This document shows, in pieces, positions 26,800 to 34,860 of a stretch of DNA of 64,000 nucleotides. This DNA comes from Mucilaginibacter yixingensis (GTDB lineage: Bacteria > Bacteroidota > Bacteroidia > Sphingobacteriales > Sphingobacteriaceae). Within the stretch, counting starts at the first letter, position 1. Each line of letters begins with the position of its first letter. The stretch spans positions 4,030,001 through 4,094,000 of the forward strand of contig NZ_CP160205.1 in assembly GCF_041080815.1 (NCBI RefSeq), read 5' to 3'. Below the pieces are notes generated by a model, which made no database searches, was not told where the DNA came from, and was given only the letters and a program-made list of their open reading frames with translations. Position numbers and translations under genes: made by a program.

Positions 26800-27323
26800 T
26801 TCAGCAGGCTCAACTGTCTTTTTAAAAATTCGTCTTCTTGTACGGTGCAACGTTTGCTTTGCGCCAAAAACTCCATAATGGTTTTAACGGTTACCGCATC
26901 TGCCGTACCATGATGGCCGGCGCGCAATTGCGTTATTATCTCGACCTTATCAGCCTGCAAATTCTTGCTGAACCCCAAAAAACCAGGCACATAATGTTCC
27001 ATAGAAAACCGCAAAAACCTGATCTCTATATTGTGCGGATCCTGCTGCACGGCGGTGCTAAAACATTGCTCAGCATCCCCCACATATTTTATTTTAAAGT
27101 AGGGGTTCCAGGTGTGCAAGGCCCGCATGGCGTTGGCAGAACCTGTGTAAGCCACCAGTATCGGACTTTTATCTTTCGCTTTGCTCAAACTGTTGTACAG
27201 CGAGTCGGTCACCTGCTTGCTGTTCAGCGCTCTAACAAAAGCCGCCCTAACCTTCGGTAAACTCTGGGCCGGTGCAACGAACGATAACAATAACAGCAAC
27301 AACTGCAAAACCCCTGCTCTCAT
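26796..27323 (-). CDS. Exported protein of unknown function in the carotenoid operon
   Basis: 175 residues with a signal peptide (MRAGVLQLLLLLLSFVAPAQ). The mature part is helical: AYTGSANAMRALHTWNPYFK then AEQCFSTAVQQDPHNIEIRF, FLRFSMEHYVPGFLGF and VKTIMEFLAQSKRCTVQEDE. It resembles short TPR-like helical repeats but no family is named with confidence. Start ATG shares one base with the crtB stop (TGATG) and its stop overlaps the lycopene cyclase start, so all are translated together. It is conserved-looking and positioned like a cofactor of carotenoid synthesis, but the role is unknown. Confidence 0.8.
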   Translation of the reverse strand: MRAGVLQLLLLLLSFVAPAQSLPKVRAAFVRALNSKQVTDSLYNSLSKAKDKSPILVAYTGSANAMRALHTWNPYFKIKYVGDAEQCFSTAVQQDPHNIEIRFLRFSMEHYVPGFLGFSKNLQADKVEIITQLRAGHHGTADAVTVKTIMEFLAQSKRCTVQEDEFLKRQLSLLK

Positions 27324-28171
27324 CACAGCAAATTTAGCTTTTGCCGCATAATGGCTTTAAAATACAATAACATTTTTATGGCATCAGGTATCCTGATGCG
27401 TTGTTGCAAAATTACTTCGGCCGGTATATCGCAGATCTTTTTAAACAATCTGAAGTAATACACATAAGCAATATACACCCCCAACCTGGCTCCTCTCGGT
27501 AATAATTTGATGCCGATGAGCGCCTTACGGAAATCCTCACGAATATCGGCCTCTATCTGCTGTTTATCGGCTTTGCAAAAATTGGCGAAGCTTACACCGG
27601 GGAAGTATACCCGTCCGCGGGATTGCAGGTCATCCTTTACATCGCGCAGAAAGTTTACCTTCTGAAAGGCTGCACCCAGACTGCGCGCATAAGGCAACAG
27701 TTTGTTGTACATGGCGTCGTCACCCTCACAAAACACCCGAAGGCACATCAGACCCACAACCTCTGCCGAACCATAGATGTATTGCTGATAACCTTCAGCG
27801 TCATAACTGGTTTGATGCAGGTCGCGCTCCATTGAACGTAAAAAGGCGTCAATAAGTTCGGTTTGAATGTGGTAACGGTTAACTACCTGCTGAAAGGCCT
27901 GTAATACTGGATTGATGCTGATGCCCGTATCAATAGCCTCAAAAGTGGCCTTGCGAAAATCGGCAATCAGCCGTTGCTTATCATGCTCGTGAAACGTGTC
28001 TACAATTTCATCGGCATAACGCACGTAGCCGTAAATGGCGTAAACGGGGTAACGAAAACGCTCGTCCAGCGCACGGATGCCGTTGCTGAAAGAGGTGCTG
28101 TACTGCCGGGTAATCACCTCGCTGCACTTAAAGCACGTTTCGTTAAACAGATTCACATCATTGGCAGACAT
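27323..28171 (-). CDS. crtB: Phytoene synthase
   Basis: 282 residues. The head-to-head prenyl transferase joins two geranylgeranyl diphosphates into phytoene. It has STSFSNGIRALDERFRYPVY, the first aspartate-rich motif in YADEIVDTF, LRSMERDLHQTSYD, and the second aspartate-rich motif in AAFQKVNFLRDVKDDLQSRG, which bind the Mg-diphosphate. First gene of the coupled operon crtB, unknown gene, lycopene cyclase, b5-like. It is divergent from crtI across a 361-bp repeat-filled gap. Confidence 0.95.
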   Translation of the reverse strand: MSANDVNLFNETCFKCSEVITRQYSTSFSNGIRALDERFRYPVYAIYGYVRYADEIVDTFHEHDKQRLIADFRKATFEAIDTGISINPVLQAFQQVVNRYHIQTELIDAFLRSMERDLHQTSYDAEGYQQYIYGSAEVVGLMCLRVFCEGDDAMYNKLLPYARSLGAAFQKVNFLRDVKDDLQSRGRVYFPGVSFANFCKADKQQIEADIREDFRKALIGIKLLPRGARLGVYIAYVYYFRLFKKICDIPAEVILQQRIRIPDAIKMLLYFKAIMRQKLNLL

Positions 28172-28302
28172 CGGCTAAAAATACGAAAATACCCTGCCTA
28201 TTGTTTTCAGAAACGGTCATTTTTAAAAACCTTTCTGTTGTAAGGGTAGAAAAATGCCTAAAGTTTTATGGCGATGTGTAGAAGCAGGCAGAATAAATGT
28301 GG

Positions 28303-28489
28303 TTAAACATGCCGCTCCTAGCGGAGCTCCATTTTATTAATTTACTCAGTGCTATTGACATATCGCTCCTCCGGAGCTGGAAGCAACGGGAAATAGTAGT
28401 CAGAAAAAATCCCATAGGGATGATATGTTAATAGCAATACCCTCCAAAACGAACAGAGCGCCGTGGGCGCGGCATGTAAATAGCATTAT
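28303..28489. repeat. Four-unit hairpin repeat between crtB and crtI
   Basis: Four related units of about 30 bp. Units at 28303-28330 and 28349-28380 lie on the minus strand and units at 28405-28439 and 28457-28489 on the plus strand. Each has a small palindrome (GGAGCTCCGnnGGAGC-like) followed by [G/T]ATG T nAATAGCA; shared words are GATATGTCAATAGCA/GATATGTTAATAGCA and CGGCATGTAAATAGCA. The remainder of the 28172-28532 gap holds nothing else recognised apart from promoter-like A/T sequence. Confidence 0.7.
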
Positions 28490-28532
28490 TCAGATCAATT
28501 ACTCCCATTACATTTTTGCTATTTTGCGCCCC

Positions 28533-30017
28533 ATGAACACACCCCGGCAGGTTATAGTTATTGGTTCTGGCTTTGCCGGCTTGGCGGCTGCATCATTACT
28601 GGCTAAAGAAGGCCATAAGGTGACCATTCTGGAAAAGAATGACCAGCCAGGCGGTCGCGCCCGGGTGTGGGAAAAGGAGGGTTTTAAGTTTGATATGGGC
28701 CCCAGTTGGTATTGGATGCCCGATGTTTTTGAAAACTATTTTGCCCTGTTTGGCAAACATCCGTCAGACTATTACCAACTGAAACGCCTCGACCCGGGTT
28801 ACCGCATTTACTTTGGCAAAGATGATTTGCTGGATGTGCCTGCCGATATGACCCAACTGGAAGCCACCTTTGAGCTGCTGGAGCCAGGCAGTAGCCAACA
28901 GTTACGTAAGTTTTTAGATCAGGCCGCCTATAAATATCGCGTGGGTATGGGCGAGTACGTGTTCAAACCATCACACTCCATTACCGAGTACATGAGCTTG
29001 GATCTGCTGCGAAAATCCATCGGCATGCAATTGCTGACGGATATGAGCAAGCATGTGCGTGGCTATTTTAAAAATCCTAAACTCATTAAACTGCTGGAAT
29101 TCCCTGTGCTGTTTTTGGGTGCCACACCGCAAAACACACCGGCCATGTACAGCATGATGAACTATGCCGACTTGTCCCTGGGTACCTGGTACCCGATGGG
29201 TGGTATGCATGAAATTGTGAAAGCCATGGTAGCGGTTGCCGAAGAACAGGGCGTAGAAATTAAACTGAATACCGAAGCTGTTAAAATAGAGGTTAACGGC
29301 AATCGAGCCAAAACCATCATTACCAGCAACGGTATTTTTGAGGCTGATGTGGTAATTGCCGGGGCAGATTACGAGCATGTAGATCAGCACCTGCTGGATG
29401 AACCTTATCACAATTATACGGCGGCGTATTGGGATAAACGGGTGATGTCGCCATCGAGCCTGTTATATTATATCGGGATCGACAAAAAGATTGGTGGTGT
29501 GCAGCATCATAACTTGTTTTTTGATGAAGATTTTAACGCACACGCACGCGATATCTACACCTCGCCCCAATGGCCGGAGCGCCCGTTGTTCTATGCCTCA
29601 TGCCCTTCGCAAACAGACCCAGGCGTAGCCCCCGAAGGCTGCGAAAACCTATTTTTCCTGATGCCTATTGCTCCCGGACTACATGACGAAGAAAACATCC
29701 GCGAAAAATACTTTGACCTGATGCTAACGCGATTTGAGCAACTGACCGGCCAAAGCATTCGTCATAACATCGTTGTGAAACGTAGCTATGCGGTTAACGA
29801 TTTTAAGGCCGATTACCACTCGTTTAAAGGCAATGCCTATGGACTGGCTAATACGCTCAGTCAGACAGCGTTTCTGAAACCGGCTATGCGCGCTAAAAAA
29901 GTGAAGAATTTACTATACACCGGCCAACTCACCGTGCCGGGGCCGGGTGTGCCGCCTGCCATCATCTCGGGGCTAGTTGTGGCCAAGGAGGCTATTATAT
30001 TGCTGAAAGGGTTATAA
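28533..30017 (+). CDS. crtI: Phytoene desaturase
   Basis: 494 residues, FAD-dependent amine oxidase-like. The dinucleotide fold is VIVIGSGFAGLAAASLLAKE then VTILEKNDQPGGRARVWE. The substrate-region segment FDMGPSWYWMPDVFENYF and the C-terminal CrtI signature NLLYTGQLTVPGPGVPPAII are intact. It desaturates phytoene to lycopene, supplying the substrate for the cyclase on the opposite strand. The ATG at 28533 fits the family start; the frame is open to 28425 but that stretch is repeat-derived. The stop is followed by a strong hairpin. Confidence 0.96.
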   Translation: MNTPRQVIVIGSGFAGLAAASLLAKEGHKVTILEKNDQPGGRARVWEKEGFKFDMGPSWYWMPDVFENYFALFGKHPSDYYQLKRLDPGYRIYFGKDDLLDVPADMTQLEATFELLEPGSSQQLRKFLDQAAYKYRVGMGEYVFKPSHSITEYMSLDLLRKSIGMQLLTDMSKHVRGYFKNPKLIKLLEFPVLFLGATPQNTPAMYSMMNYADLSLGTWYPMGGMHEIVKAMVAVAEEQGVEIKLNTEAVKIEVNGNRAKTIITSNGIFEADVVIAGADYEHVDQHLLDEPYHNYTAAYWDKRVMSPSSLLYYIGIDKKIGGVQHHNLFFDEDFNAHARDIYTSPQWPERPLFYASCPSQTDPGVAPEGCENLFFLMPIAPGLHDEENIREKYFDLMLTRFEQLTGQSIRHNIVVKRSYAVNDFKADYHSFKGNAYGLANTLSQTAFLKPAMRAKKVKNLLYTGQLTVPGPGVPPAIISGLVVAKEAIILLKGL

Positions 30018-30022
30018 AAAAA

Positions 30023-30050
30023 TCGCCCGCTTGTTGGTACAAGCGGGCGA
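30023..30050 (-). terminator. Terminator for the ECF sigma gene (also at crtI 3' end)
   Basis: TCGCCCGCTTGT, loop TGGT, ACAAGCGGGCGA is a perfect 12-bp stem; on the minus strand it is followed by TTTTTTT, and on the plus strand preceded by AAAAAA right after the crtI stop. Confidence 0.85.
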
Positions 30051-30090
30051 CTCCACATTTATATATTGAGTTTAAAAGATGATTGTGTAG

Positions 30091-30633
30091 TTAGTCTTCG
30101 TCGTTATAATAAACCGGACGTTTGATGCCGTTATCGTAAGCTTTCAGGCTCTTTTTCAAAATTTTACGAGCTACGTGAATGCGGGTTTTAACGGTACCGA
30201 TTGGGATAGCCAGATGATCGGCAATCTCATGGTATTTATGTCCCTCAAAATACATAGTGAATGGTACGTAGTAATCTTCTGGCAGACGGTCAAGCGCTTT
30301 CTTGATATCGTCCATCACAAATTTAGATTCGCCCTGATTTTTGGTTGAACTGAAAACCAGGTTTGCTGATGAAATTTCTTCAGATTTTGTTACAAAAGTG
30401 CTCATCTTAACAAAGCGGCGGTAATTGTTTATGAAAGTATTTTTCATAATGGTATATAACCAGCCCTTAAGATTTGTGCCCTCTTTAAACTTATTGTAAT
30501 AAGTAATGGCCTTTAACATAGTATCCTGTACAAGGTCATTTGCGTCATCCGCATCGTGCGTGAAATGTAAGGCATAAGAACGTAGCGAACTTGCCTGGCG
30601 CAATACTAATGTGTTAAACTCAATCTTTGTCAT
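30091..30633 (-). CDS. RNA polymerase ECF sigma factor
   Basis: 180 residues. Region 2 has HDADDANDLVQDTMLKAI (core binding, DxxDLVQDT) and GWLYTIMKNTFINNYRR (-10 recognition). Region 4 has LPEDYYVPFTMYFEGHKYHE then IADHLAIPIGTVKTRIHVAR (helix-turn-helix). No anti-sigma gene is adjacent, so the control is not evident. It lies convergent with crtI, 74 bp away, which invites but does not prove a link to carotenoid regulation. Confidence 0.92.
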   Translation of the reverse strand: MTKIEFNTLVLRQASSLRSYALHFTHDADDANDLVQDTMLKAITYYNKFKEGTNLKGWLYTIMKNTFINNYRRFVKMSTFVTKSEEISSANLVFSSTKNQGESKFVMDDIKKALDRLPEDYYVPFTMYFEGHKYHEIADHLAIPIGTVKTRIHVARKILKKSLKAYDNGIKRPVYYNDED

Positions 30634-30765
30634 TTCGGTTGGTGTTTGTGTATAAATGAATAGACAAACGTCATACCGATAATTTTTTCATCTCAATTTC
30701 ATGTAAGGAAACCGGGCCAATGGGCCTCTGTCATCCAATTGTCAATACCCGTATATTGAAATGGA

Positions 30766-30810
30766 CAAATGGTTCAAAAACCGCATTTATACCTGTTTTT
30801 GAACCATTTG
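30766..30810. repeat. Perfect 16-bp inverted repeat upstream of the ECF sigma gene
   Basis: CAAATGGTTCAAAAAC (30766-30781) and GTTTTTGAACCATTTG (30795-30810) are exact complements around a 13-base loop. It lies in the 254-bp gap between the ECF sigma and murB, 133 bp upstream of the sigma start. May be an operator or a hairpin of the intergenic region. Confidence 0.7.
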
Positions 30811-30818
30811 CAAAATAA

Positions 30819-30846
30819 AAACAGCCGCTGGGCGGTGGCTGTTTTT
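30819..30846 (-). terminator. Terminator of murB
   Basis: On the minus strand AAAACAGCCACCGC... pairs with GCGGCTGTTTTTATTTTG: stem ACAGCC/GGCTGT extended by GC pairs, followed by TTTTTATTTT. It lies about 40 bp past the murB stop codon. Confidence 0.7.
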
Positions 30847-30887
30847 CCTATTAAGAAAATTTATATTAATTTTTTGTTAGAAAAACA

Positions 30888-31907
30888 TCACTGTATCATA
30901 TTTACTTCACGTTCTAACATAACGCCAAATTTACTGTACACACTGTCTATGATTTGCGACGACAGTGCATACACTTCGGTACCAGTGGCCCCTCCATGGT
31001 TCACTAAAACCAGCGCCTGATTTTTCCACGTACCGGTGTTGCCAACCACTTTTCCTTTCCAGCCGCACTGCTCAATGAGCCAGCCTGCGGCCAATTTTAC
31101 CCTGTTTTCTCCTGCGGGATAGTTCACCACTTCCGGGTACAGGCTATGCAACTTTTCAAATTGATCTGCACCTATCACCGGATTTTTAAAGAAGCTGCCC
31201 GCATTACCAATGGTAGACGGATCGGGCAATTTAGACACGCGGATGTGTGATACCACGTCTGACACATCTTTAATAGAAGGCTGCGCAATACCACGATTAG
31301 TCAGTTCCTGACTGATGGCTCCATAATGCAAACTCAAATTAGGTGTAAGTGATAGCTTGAATTTTACCGACGTAATAATATACTGCCCTTTCAGCTCTCC
31401 TTTAAATACACTCTCACGATAGCCGAAGCCGCAATCAGCCTTATTAAACTTTTTAACGGTACGTGAGGCAATCTCAAATGCGCAGCAGCTTTCAAACACA
31501 TCTTTCAGCTCCACACCATAGGCACCTATGTTCTGAATAGGTGATGCACCCACCGAGCCGGGAATCAAACTCAGGTTTTCCAAACCGGCATAGCCATGCT
31601 GCACGGCATATTGCACCAGCCCGTTCCAAACTTCGCCTGCTCCGGCCTCCACAAAAACATCGGTATGGCTGATGCGATGCTCAATCCCGCGGATGTTCAT
31701 GCGGATCACCAAGCCATCAAAATCGCTGATAAAAAGCATATTACTACCCCCGCCCAGGATCAGGCGCGGAACGGTTTGCCACATCGGGTCAAGAAAGAGC
31801 TCGGCCAGTTCATCCTCGTGACTAATCTCTACAAAGTATCGGGCCTTAGCCTCAACGCCAAAGGTGTTAAAGTTTTTTAACGAAACATTCTCCTGTATTT
31901 GCAGCAT
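30888..31907 (-). CDS. murB: UDP-N-acetylmuramate dehydrogenase
   Basis: 339 residues, the long (type I, E. coli-like) form. It reduces the enolpyruvyl group to give UDP-N-acetylmuramic acid for peptidoglycan, using NADPH and FAD. Signature parts are NFNTFGVEAKARYFVEI, ILGGGSNMLFISDFDG, LSLIPGSVGASPIQNIGAYG, GFGYRESVFKGE, NAGSFFKNPVIG with the catalytic serine, and VKLAAGWLIEQCGWKG. The ATG at 31907 fits the family start; the open frame to 31970 would add an unlikely extension. The upstream region is a degenerate hexamer repeat. Confidence 0.95.
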   Translation of the reverse strand: MLQIQENVSLKNFNTFGVEAKARYFVEISHEDELAELFLDPMWQTVPRLILGGGSNMLFISDFDGLVIRMNIRGIEHRISHTDVFVEAGAGEVWNGLVQYAVQHGYAGLENLSLIPGSVGASPIQNIGAYGVELKDVFESCCAFEIASRTVKKFNKADCGFGYRESVFKGELKGQYIITSVKFKLSLTPNLSLHYGAISQELTNRGIAQPSIKDVSDVVSHIRVSKLPDPSTIGNAGSFFKNPVIGADQFEKLHSLYPEVVNYPAGENRVKLAAGWLIEQCGWKGKVVGNTGTWKNQALVLVNHGGATGTEVYALSSQIIDSVYSKFGVMLEREVNMIQ

Positions 31908-31961
31908 GAGGGCGAATGTCGGAAATTTTCTGATGTGTTTATTTATTGTGCGAATTATCAG

Positions 31962-32095
31962 CCTGCTCATAATAATGATTTTACTGATTCTGCTAATCCT
32001 GCTAATAATTCTATTGATTATAATCCTGCTGGTAATTGTAATTTTGCTAATCCCGCTAATTATGATCCTGTTAATTATAATTCTATTGATTAGAT
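31962..32095. repeat. Low-complexity hexamer-like repeat upstream of the PIN toxin-antitoxin pair
   Basis: A run of degenerate words AATCCTGCTAAT, AATTCTATTGATT, AATCCCGCTAATT and GATCCTGTTAATT over about 130 bp, of the pyrimidine-rich intergenic type with period near 12-18. In one reading frame it is an endless run of Leu/Ile, in another Asn/Asp/Ala/Tyr, which explains the reading frames that cross it. It sits between murB (minus) and the antitoxin (plus). Confidence 0.75.
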
Positions 32096-32101
32096 TTGTA
32101 T

Positions 32102-32323
32102 ATGGACACCCTCAGAATAGACATTTTAAATCCCAAAGCAAAAAAGCTTTTAAAAGATTTGGCTGATCTTGATCTGATTGCTATCAGGAAAGAGAAACCG
32201 AAAGAAGATTTAAAGGCTTTCCTTAAGCGCTTAAGGGCAAATGAAGAAACGGCACCATCTCTTGAAGAAATAACAGCGGAAGTAGAAGCTGTACGCGCGG
32301 AGCGATATGCCAAATCTAAATAA
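32102..32323 (+). CDS. Antitoxin of a PIN-domain toxin-antitoxin pair (Phd/DUF2683-like)
   Basis: 73 residues, charged and helical: MDTLRIDILNPKAKKLLKD then LADLDLIAIRKEKPKEDLKA and ITAEVEAVRAERYAKSK. The short antitoxin lies directly before a PIN toxin whose start overlaps its end by 17 bp, which is the usual layout. The family cannot be named beyond antitoxin-like. The gene pair is A/T-rich in codon use compared with its neighbours, consistent with acquisition. Confidence 0.8.
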   Translation: MDTLRIDILNPKAKKLLKDLADLDLIAIRKEKPKEDLKAFLKRLRANEETAPSLEEITAEVEAVRAERYAKSK

Positions 32324-32726
32324 ATCGCTTCTTCTAATTTTAGATACCAATCTTTGGATAAGTTTTTTGATTAAGAATGATATCTCAAAGATTGAGAGAA
32401 TCTTGTATTCGGGTAACATTACTCTTTTATTTAGTAATGAATTGATTGAAGAGATTGCATCCGTTACCAAACGAGCCAAATTTTCGAAGTTTTTTAAACC
32501 AAAGGATGTTGAAAGCTTTTTTCACTTGATAAGCCCTTATATGAAGGTGATAGAAGTTAAGAGCGTTATAACCCAATGCCGCGATATTAAGGACAATTTT
32601 CTTTTAGCTCTAGCAATAGATGGTAGTGCAGATTATTTATTAACCGGCGATAATGATTTACTCAGCGTGAAAACCATTGGCAATACGAAAATAATAACGA
32701 TAACCGATTTTCTGTCATCGCTATAA
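32307..32726 (+). CDS. PIN-domain toxin (putative RNase)
   Basis: 139 residues in the PIN fold of toxin components. The conserved acidic residues are visible: LILDTNLWISFLI (Asp1), ELIEEIASVTKR (Glu), CRDIKDNFLLALAIDG (Asp), and LLTGDNDLLSV (Asp), making a Mg-dependent ribonuclease site. It overlaps the antitoxin by 17 bp, so the two are translationally linked. No other gene of the pair is seen. Confidence 0.9.
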   Translation: MPNLNKSLLLILDTNLWISFLIKNDISKIERILYSGNITLLFSNELIEEIASVTKRAKFSKFFKPKDVESFFHLISPYMKVIEVKSVITQCRDIKDNFLLALAIDGSADYLLTGDNDLLSVKTIGNTKIITITDFLSSL

Positions 32727-32727
32727 C

Positions 32728-33207
32728 CTAACTCCCCCTAAACCATTTCCTTCCCACCACCAGTAACCCAAATTCTTCTGATGGCCATTTCTTCATCGAC
32801 TTATGATGGATTTTATGCGCCCTGCGGATAGCCAGCAAGTAGCGGTTATTGGACCGGAAGGCTTTGAAGCGATTATGAATAAACCAATCATGAAAAATGA
32901 AGTAGATGATACCATAAATGCTGATGCCGGTGCCCAGCCAAAAGCGGTGATCTAAACTAAGATGCCCCAGCCACATTAGCCACAGGGCAATACCGGCAAA
33001 TAGGATGCTGAACAGATCATTTAGCTCAAACCAACCTTTACCATGCCCATGATGAGTTTTATGGATAAACCACAACGGCCCGTGGAACAGGTATTTGTGC
33101 ATAGCCCAGGAAATAGCTTCCATGCCTGCGATGGTAGCTATTATTATTGCTATGTTGATGAGGACTAGCATCTGGTAAAAACTATCTTCTACGGCGTTAA
33201 ATAACAT
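32728..33207 (-). CDS. crtZ: Beta-carotene hydroxylase (CrtZ-type, fatty-acid hydroxylase superfamily)
   Basis: 159 residues (or 147 from the alternative ATG at 33171). Membrane protein with histidine clusters HKYLFHGPLWFIHKTHHGHG, IFHDWFIHNRFKAF and RRAHKIHHKSM, which bind the di-iron centre of the hydroxylase superfamily (HxxxxH, HxxHH). It would hydroxylate beta-carotene to zeaxanthin. It stands 6 kb from the rest of the carotenoid genes, on the same strand as crtB, and does not share their transcript. A REP-like element lies immediately upstream of the start. Confidence 0.88.
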   Translation of the reverse strand: MLFNAVEDSFYQMLVLINIAIIIATIAGMEAISWAMHKYLFHGPLWFIHKTHHGHGKGWFELNDLFSILFAGIALWLMWLGHLSLDHRFWLGTGISIYGIIYFIFHDWFIHNRFKAFRSNNRYLLAIRRAHKIHHKSMKKWPSEEFGLLVVGRKWFRGS

Positions 33208-33208
33208 T

Positions 33209-33350
33209 TGTCATTGCGAGGAACGTGAGGGGAATGTGATAAAGGGTGACGAAGCAATCTCGTCATATTACCATCAACGATGCAAATCCGCATGTTCTGC
33301 GACGAGATTGCTTCGCGCACAGTCAGCCCACAACCCTGCTCGCAATGACA
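33209..33350. repeat. REP-like palindromic element (TCATTGCGAGG family)
   Basis: Ends TGTCATTGCGAGGAACG and CCTGCTCGCAATGACA are inverted copies; inner arms CGAAGCAATCTCGTC and GACGAGATTGCTTCG pair. Its right half matches the right half of the element at 12394-12497 closely (GCGACGAGATTGCTTCGCGC shared). Lies in the gap between crtZ and lpdA, at the promoter side of crtZ. Confidence 0.85.
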
Positions 33351-33380
33351 AAATTTTCAATCTCGCTCTATTTAAATGAA

Positions 33381-33414
33381 AAGGTGCCACCCAACATATT
33401 GTTTGAATGGCACC
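33381..33414 (-). terminator. Hairpin downstream of lpdA
   Basis: AGGTGCCA and TGGCACCT pair around a 17-base loop. The minus strand reading is followed by TTTTCATTT, so it can terminate the lpdA transcript. A diverged copy of a C-GAA-type repeat (33427-33459) lies between it and the stop. Confidence 0.65.
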
Positions 33415-33426
33415 TCTGTATTAATA

Positions 33427-33459
33427 AGTCCGAATTCGAAACTCCGAACTCCGATATTA
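33427..33459. repeat. Degenerate TCCGAAATT-type repeat at lpdA 3' end
   Basis: Reads AGTCCGAATTCGAAACTCCG then AACTCCGATATTA, which is a loose form of the TCCGAAATTGAACATTCG repeats at 43027-43059, 43622-43656 and 55014-55099. The last bases overlap the lpdA stop region. Confidence 0.45.
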
Positions 33460-34860
33460 AATATGGATCGGGCGTTTGTCAGTTGCTGCCAAACAAGCCT
33501 CACGCATTGCTTCAGTGAAGGTTGGGTGAGCGTGGCTGGCGCGGGTAACATCCTCTGCACTGGCGCGGAACTCCATGGCAATAACCGCCTCGGCAATCAT
33601 GTCTGCAGCACGCGGGCCAATCATGTGTACGCCCAGTATCTCGTCGGTAGTGGCATCAGCCAGAACTTTTACAAAGCCGTCCAGATCGCCGCTTGCACGG
33701 GCACGACCGCTTGCTTTAAACGGAAACTGACCTGATTTATAGGCGGTGCCTTTTTCTTTCAACTGCTCTTCGGTATAGCCTACGCTGGCAACCTCTGGCC
33801 AAGTGTAAACTACGCCTGGGATCAGGTTGTAGTTAATGTGTGGTTTCTGACCGGCAAGAAGCTCGGCCACCAAAGTACCCTCCTCTTCTGCTTTGTGAGC
33901 CAGCATTGCGCCACGCACCACGTCGCCAATGGCGTAAACGCCTTTAACGCTGGTTTCCATGTGCTCGTCAACCGTAATTTTACGACCGCGTTCTTCAACG
34001 GTCAGGCCAATGTTTTCCAGACCCAAACCATCAGTATAAGCCACACGGCCAACGGCTACCAGGCAGTAATCGCCTTTCAGCTCGCCTTTCTCGCCTTTTG
34101 GAGTATCAAAAGTAACGGTCACTTCTTTACCTTTTACAGTAGCGCCGGTTACTTTGTGGCCCAGGTAAAAATCCATACCCAGTTTAGTCAATACTTTCTG
34201 CAGCTCGCGACCCAGACCTTTATCCATAGTAGGGATAATTGAATCCATATACTCAATCACCGATACTTTAGCACCCAGGCGAGCGTAAACAGAACCCAGC
34301 TCCAAACCGATAACGCCACCGCCAATCAGCACCAGGTGCTTAGGCACTTCGCCCAGGGTTAAAGCCTCGGTTGAAGTGATGATGCGTTTTTTGTCGATCG
34401 GCAGGAACGGCAGCGACGATGGTTTTGAACCGGTAGCAATGATTACGTTTTTGGTGGTCAGCTCGGTTTTGGTGCCATCAGCTTTGGTTACGATGATGGT
34501 GTTTTTATCTTTAAAAGAACCCACGCCCTGATGAACGTCGATCTTGTTTTTCTTCATCAAGAAGGTGATACCGCTGGTATTGGCGTCAACTACTTCCTGC
34601 TTGCGTTTGATCATCTGTTTCCAGTCAATCTTCAGGTTGCTCAGTTGGATGCCGTGGTCTGCAAAAGCATGTGCAGCGTTATGGAAGTGTTCAGATGAGT
34701 CTAACAGCGCCTTAGATGGAATACAACCTACGTTAAGGCAGGTACCGCCCAGGGTTGAATACTTCTCAATAATGGCTGTTTTTAAACCCAATTGGGCGCA
34801 ACGGATAGCGCCTACATAGCCGCCCGGGCCCGAACCTATAACGATGACATCGTATTGCAT
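33457..34860 (-). CDS. lpdA: Dihydrolipoyl dehydrogenase
   Basis: 467 residues, FAD flavoprotein, the E3 component of the pyruvate and oxoglutarate dehydrogenase complexes (re-oxidising the lipoyl group with NAD+). FAD fold VIVIGSGPGGYVGAIRCAQ, the redox disulphide GGTCLNVGCIPSKALL, NAD fold VLIGGGVIGLELGSVYAR, the second FAD segment MAEDLRG-like YAIGDVVRGAMLAHKAEEE, and the dimer-interface histidine-glutamate pair in ASHAHPTFTEAMREACL. Cytosolic, single gene. Confidence 0.97.
   Translation of the reverse strand: MQYDVIVIGSGPGGYVGAIRCAQLGLKTAIIEKYSTLGGTCLNVGCIPSKALLDSSEHFHNAAHAFADHGIQLSNLKIDWKQMIKRKQEVVDANTSGITFLMKKNKIDVHQGVGSFKDKNTIIVTKADGTKTELTTKNVIIATGSKPSSLPFLPIDKKRIITSTEALTLGEVPKHLVLIGGGVIGLELGSVYARLGAKVSVIEYMDSIIPTMDKGLGRELQKVLTKLGMDFYLGHKVTGATVKGKEVTVTFDTPKGEKGELKGDYCLVAVGRVAYTDGLGLENIGLTVEERGRKITVDEHMETSVKGVYAIGDVVRGAMLAHKAEEEGTLVAELLAGQKPHINYNLIPGVVYTWPEVASVGYTEEQLKEKGTAYKSGQFPFKASGRARASGDLDGFVKVLADATTDEILGVHMIGPRAADMIAEAVIAMEFRASAEDVTRASHAHPTFTEAMREACLAATDKRPIHI

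Noticed and set aside
28425..28532. Longer N-terminus of CrtI
   Set aside because: The added residues translate the intergenic hairpin repeat and precede the family start MNTPRQVIVIGSG.
31962..32095. Possible CRISPR or tandem array
   Set aside because: Units are degenerate and contiguous, without constant repeats separated by unique spacers. No cas gene is in the window.
31864..32166. 100-codon frame with a run of Leu/Ile repeats over the low-complexity region
   Set aside because: Reading of the hexamer-like repeat in one frame; no start context, and it overlaps both murB 5' end and the antitoxin.
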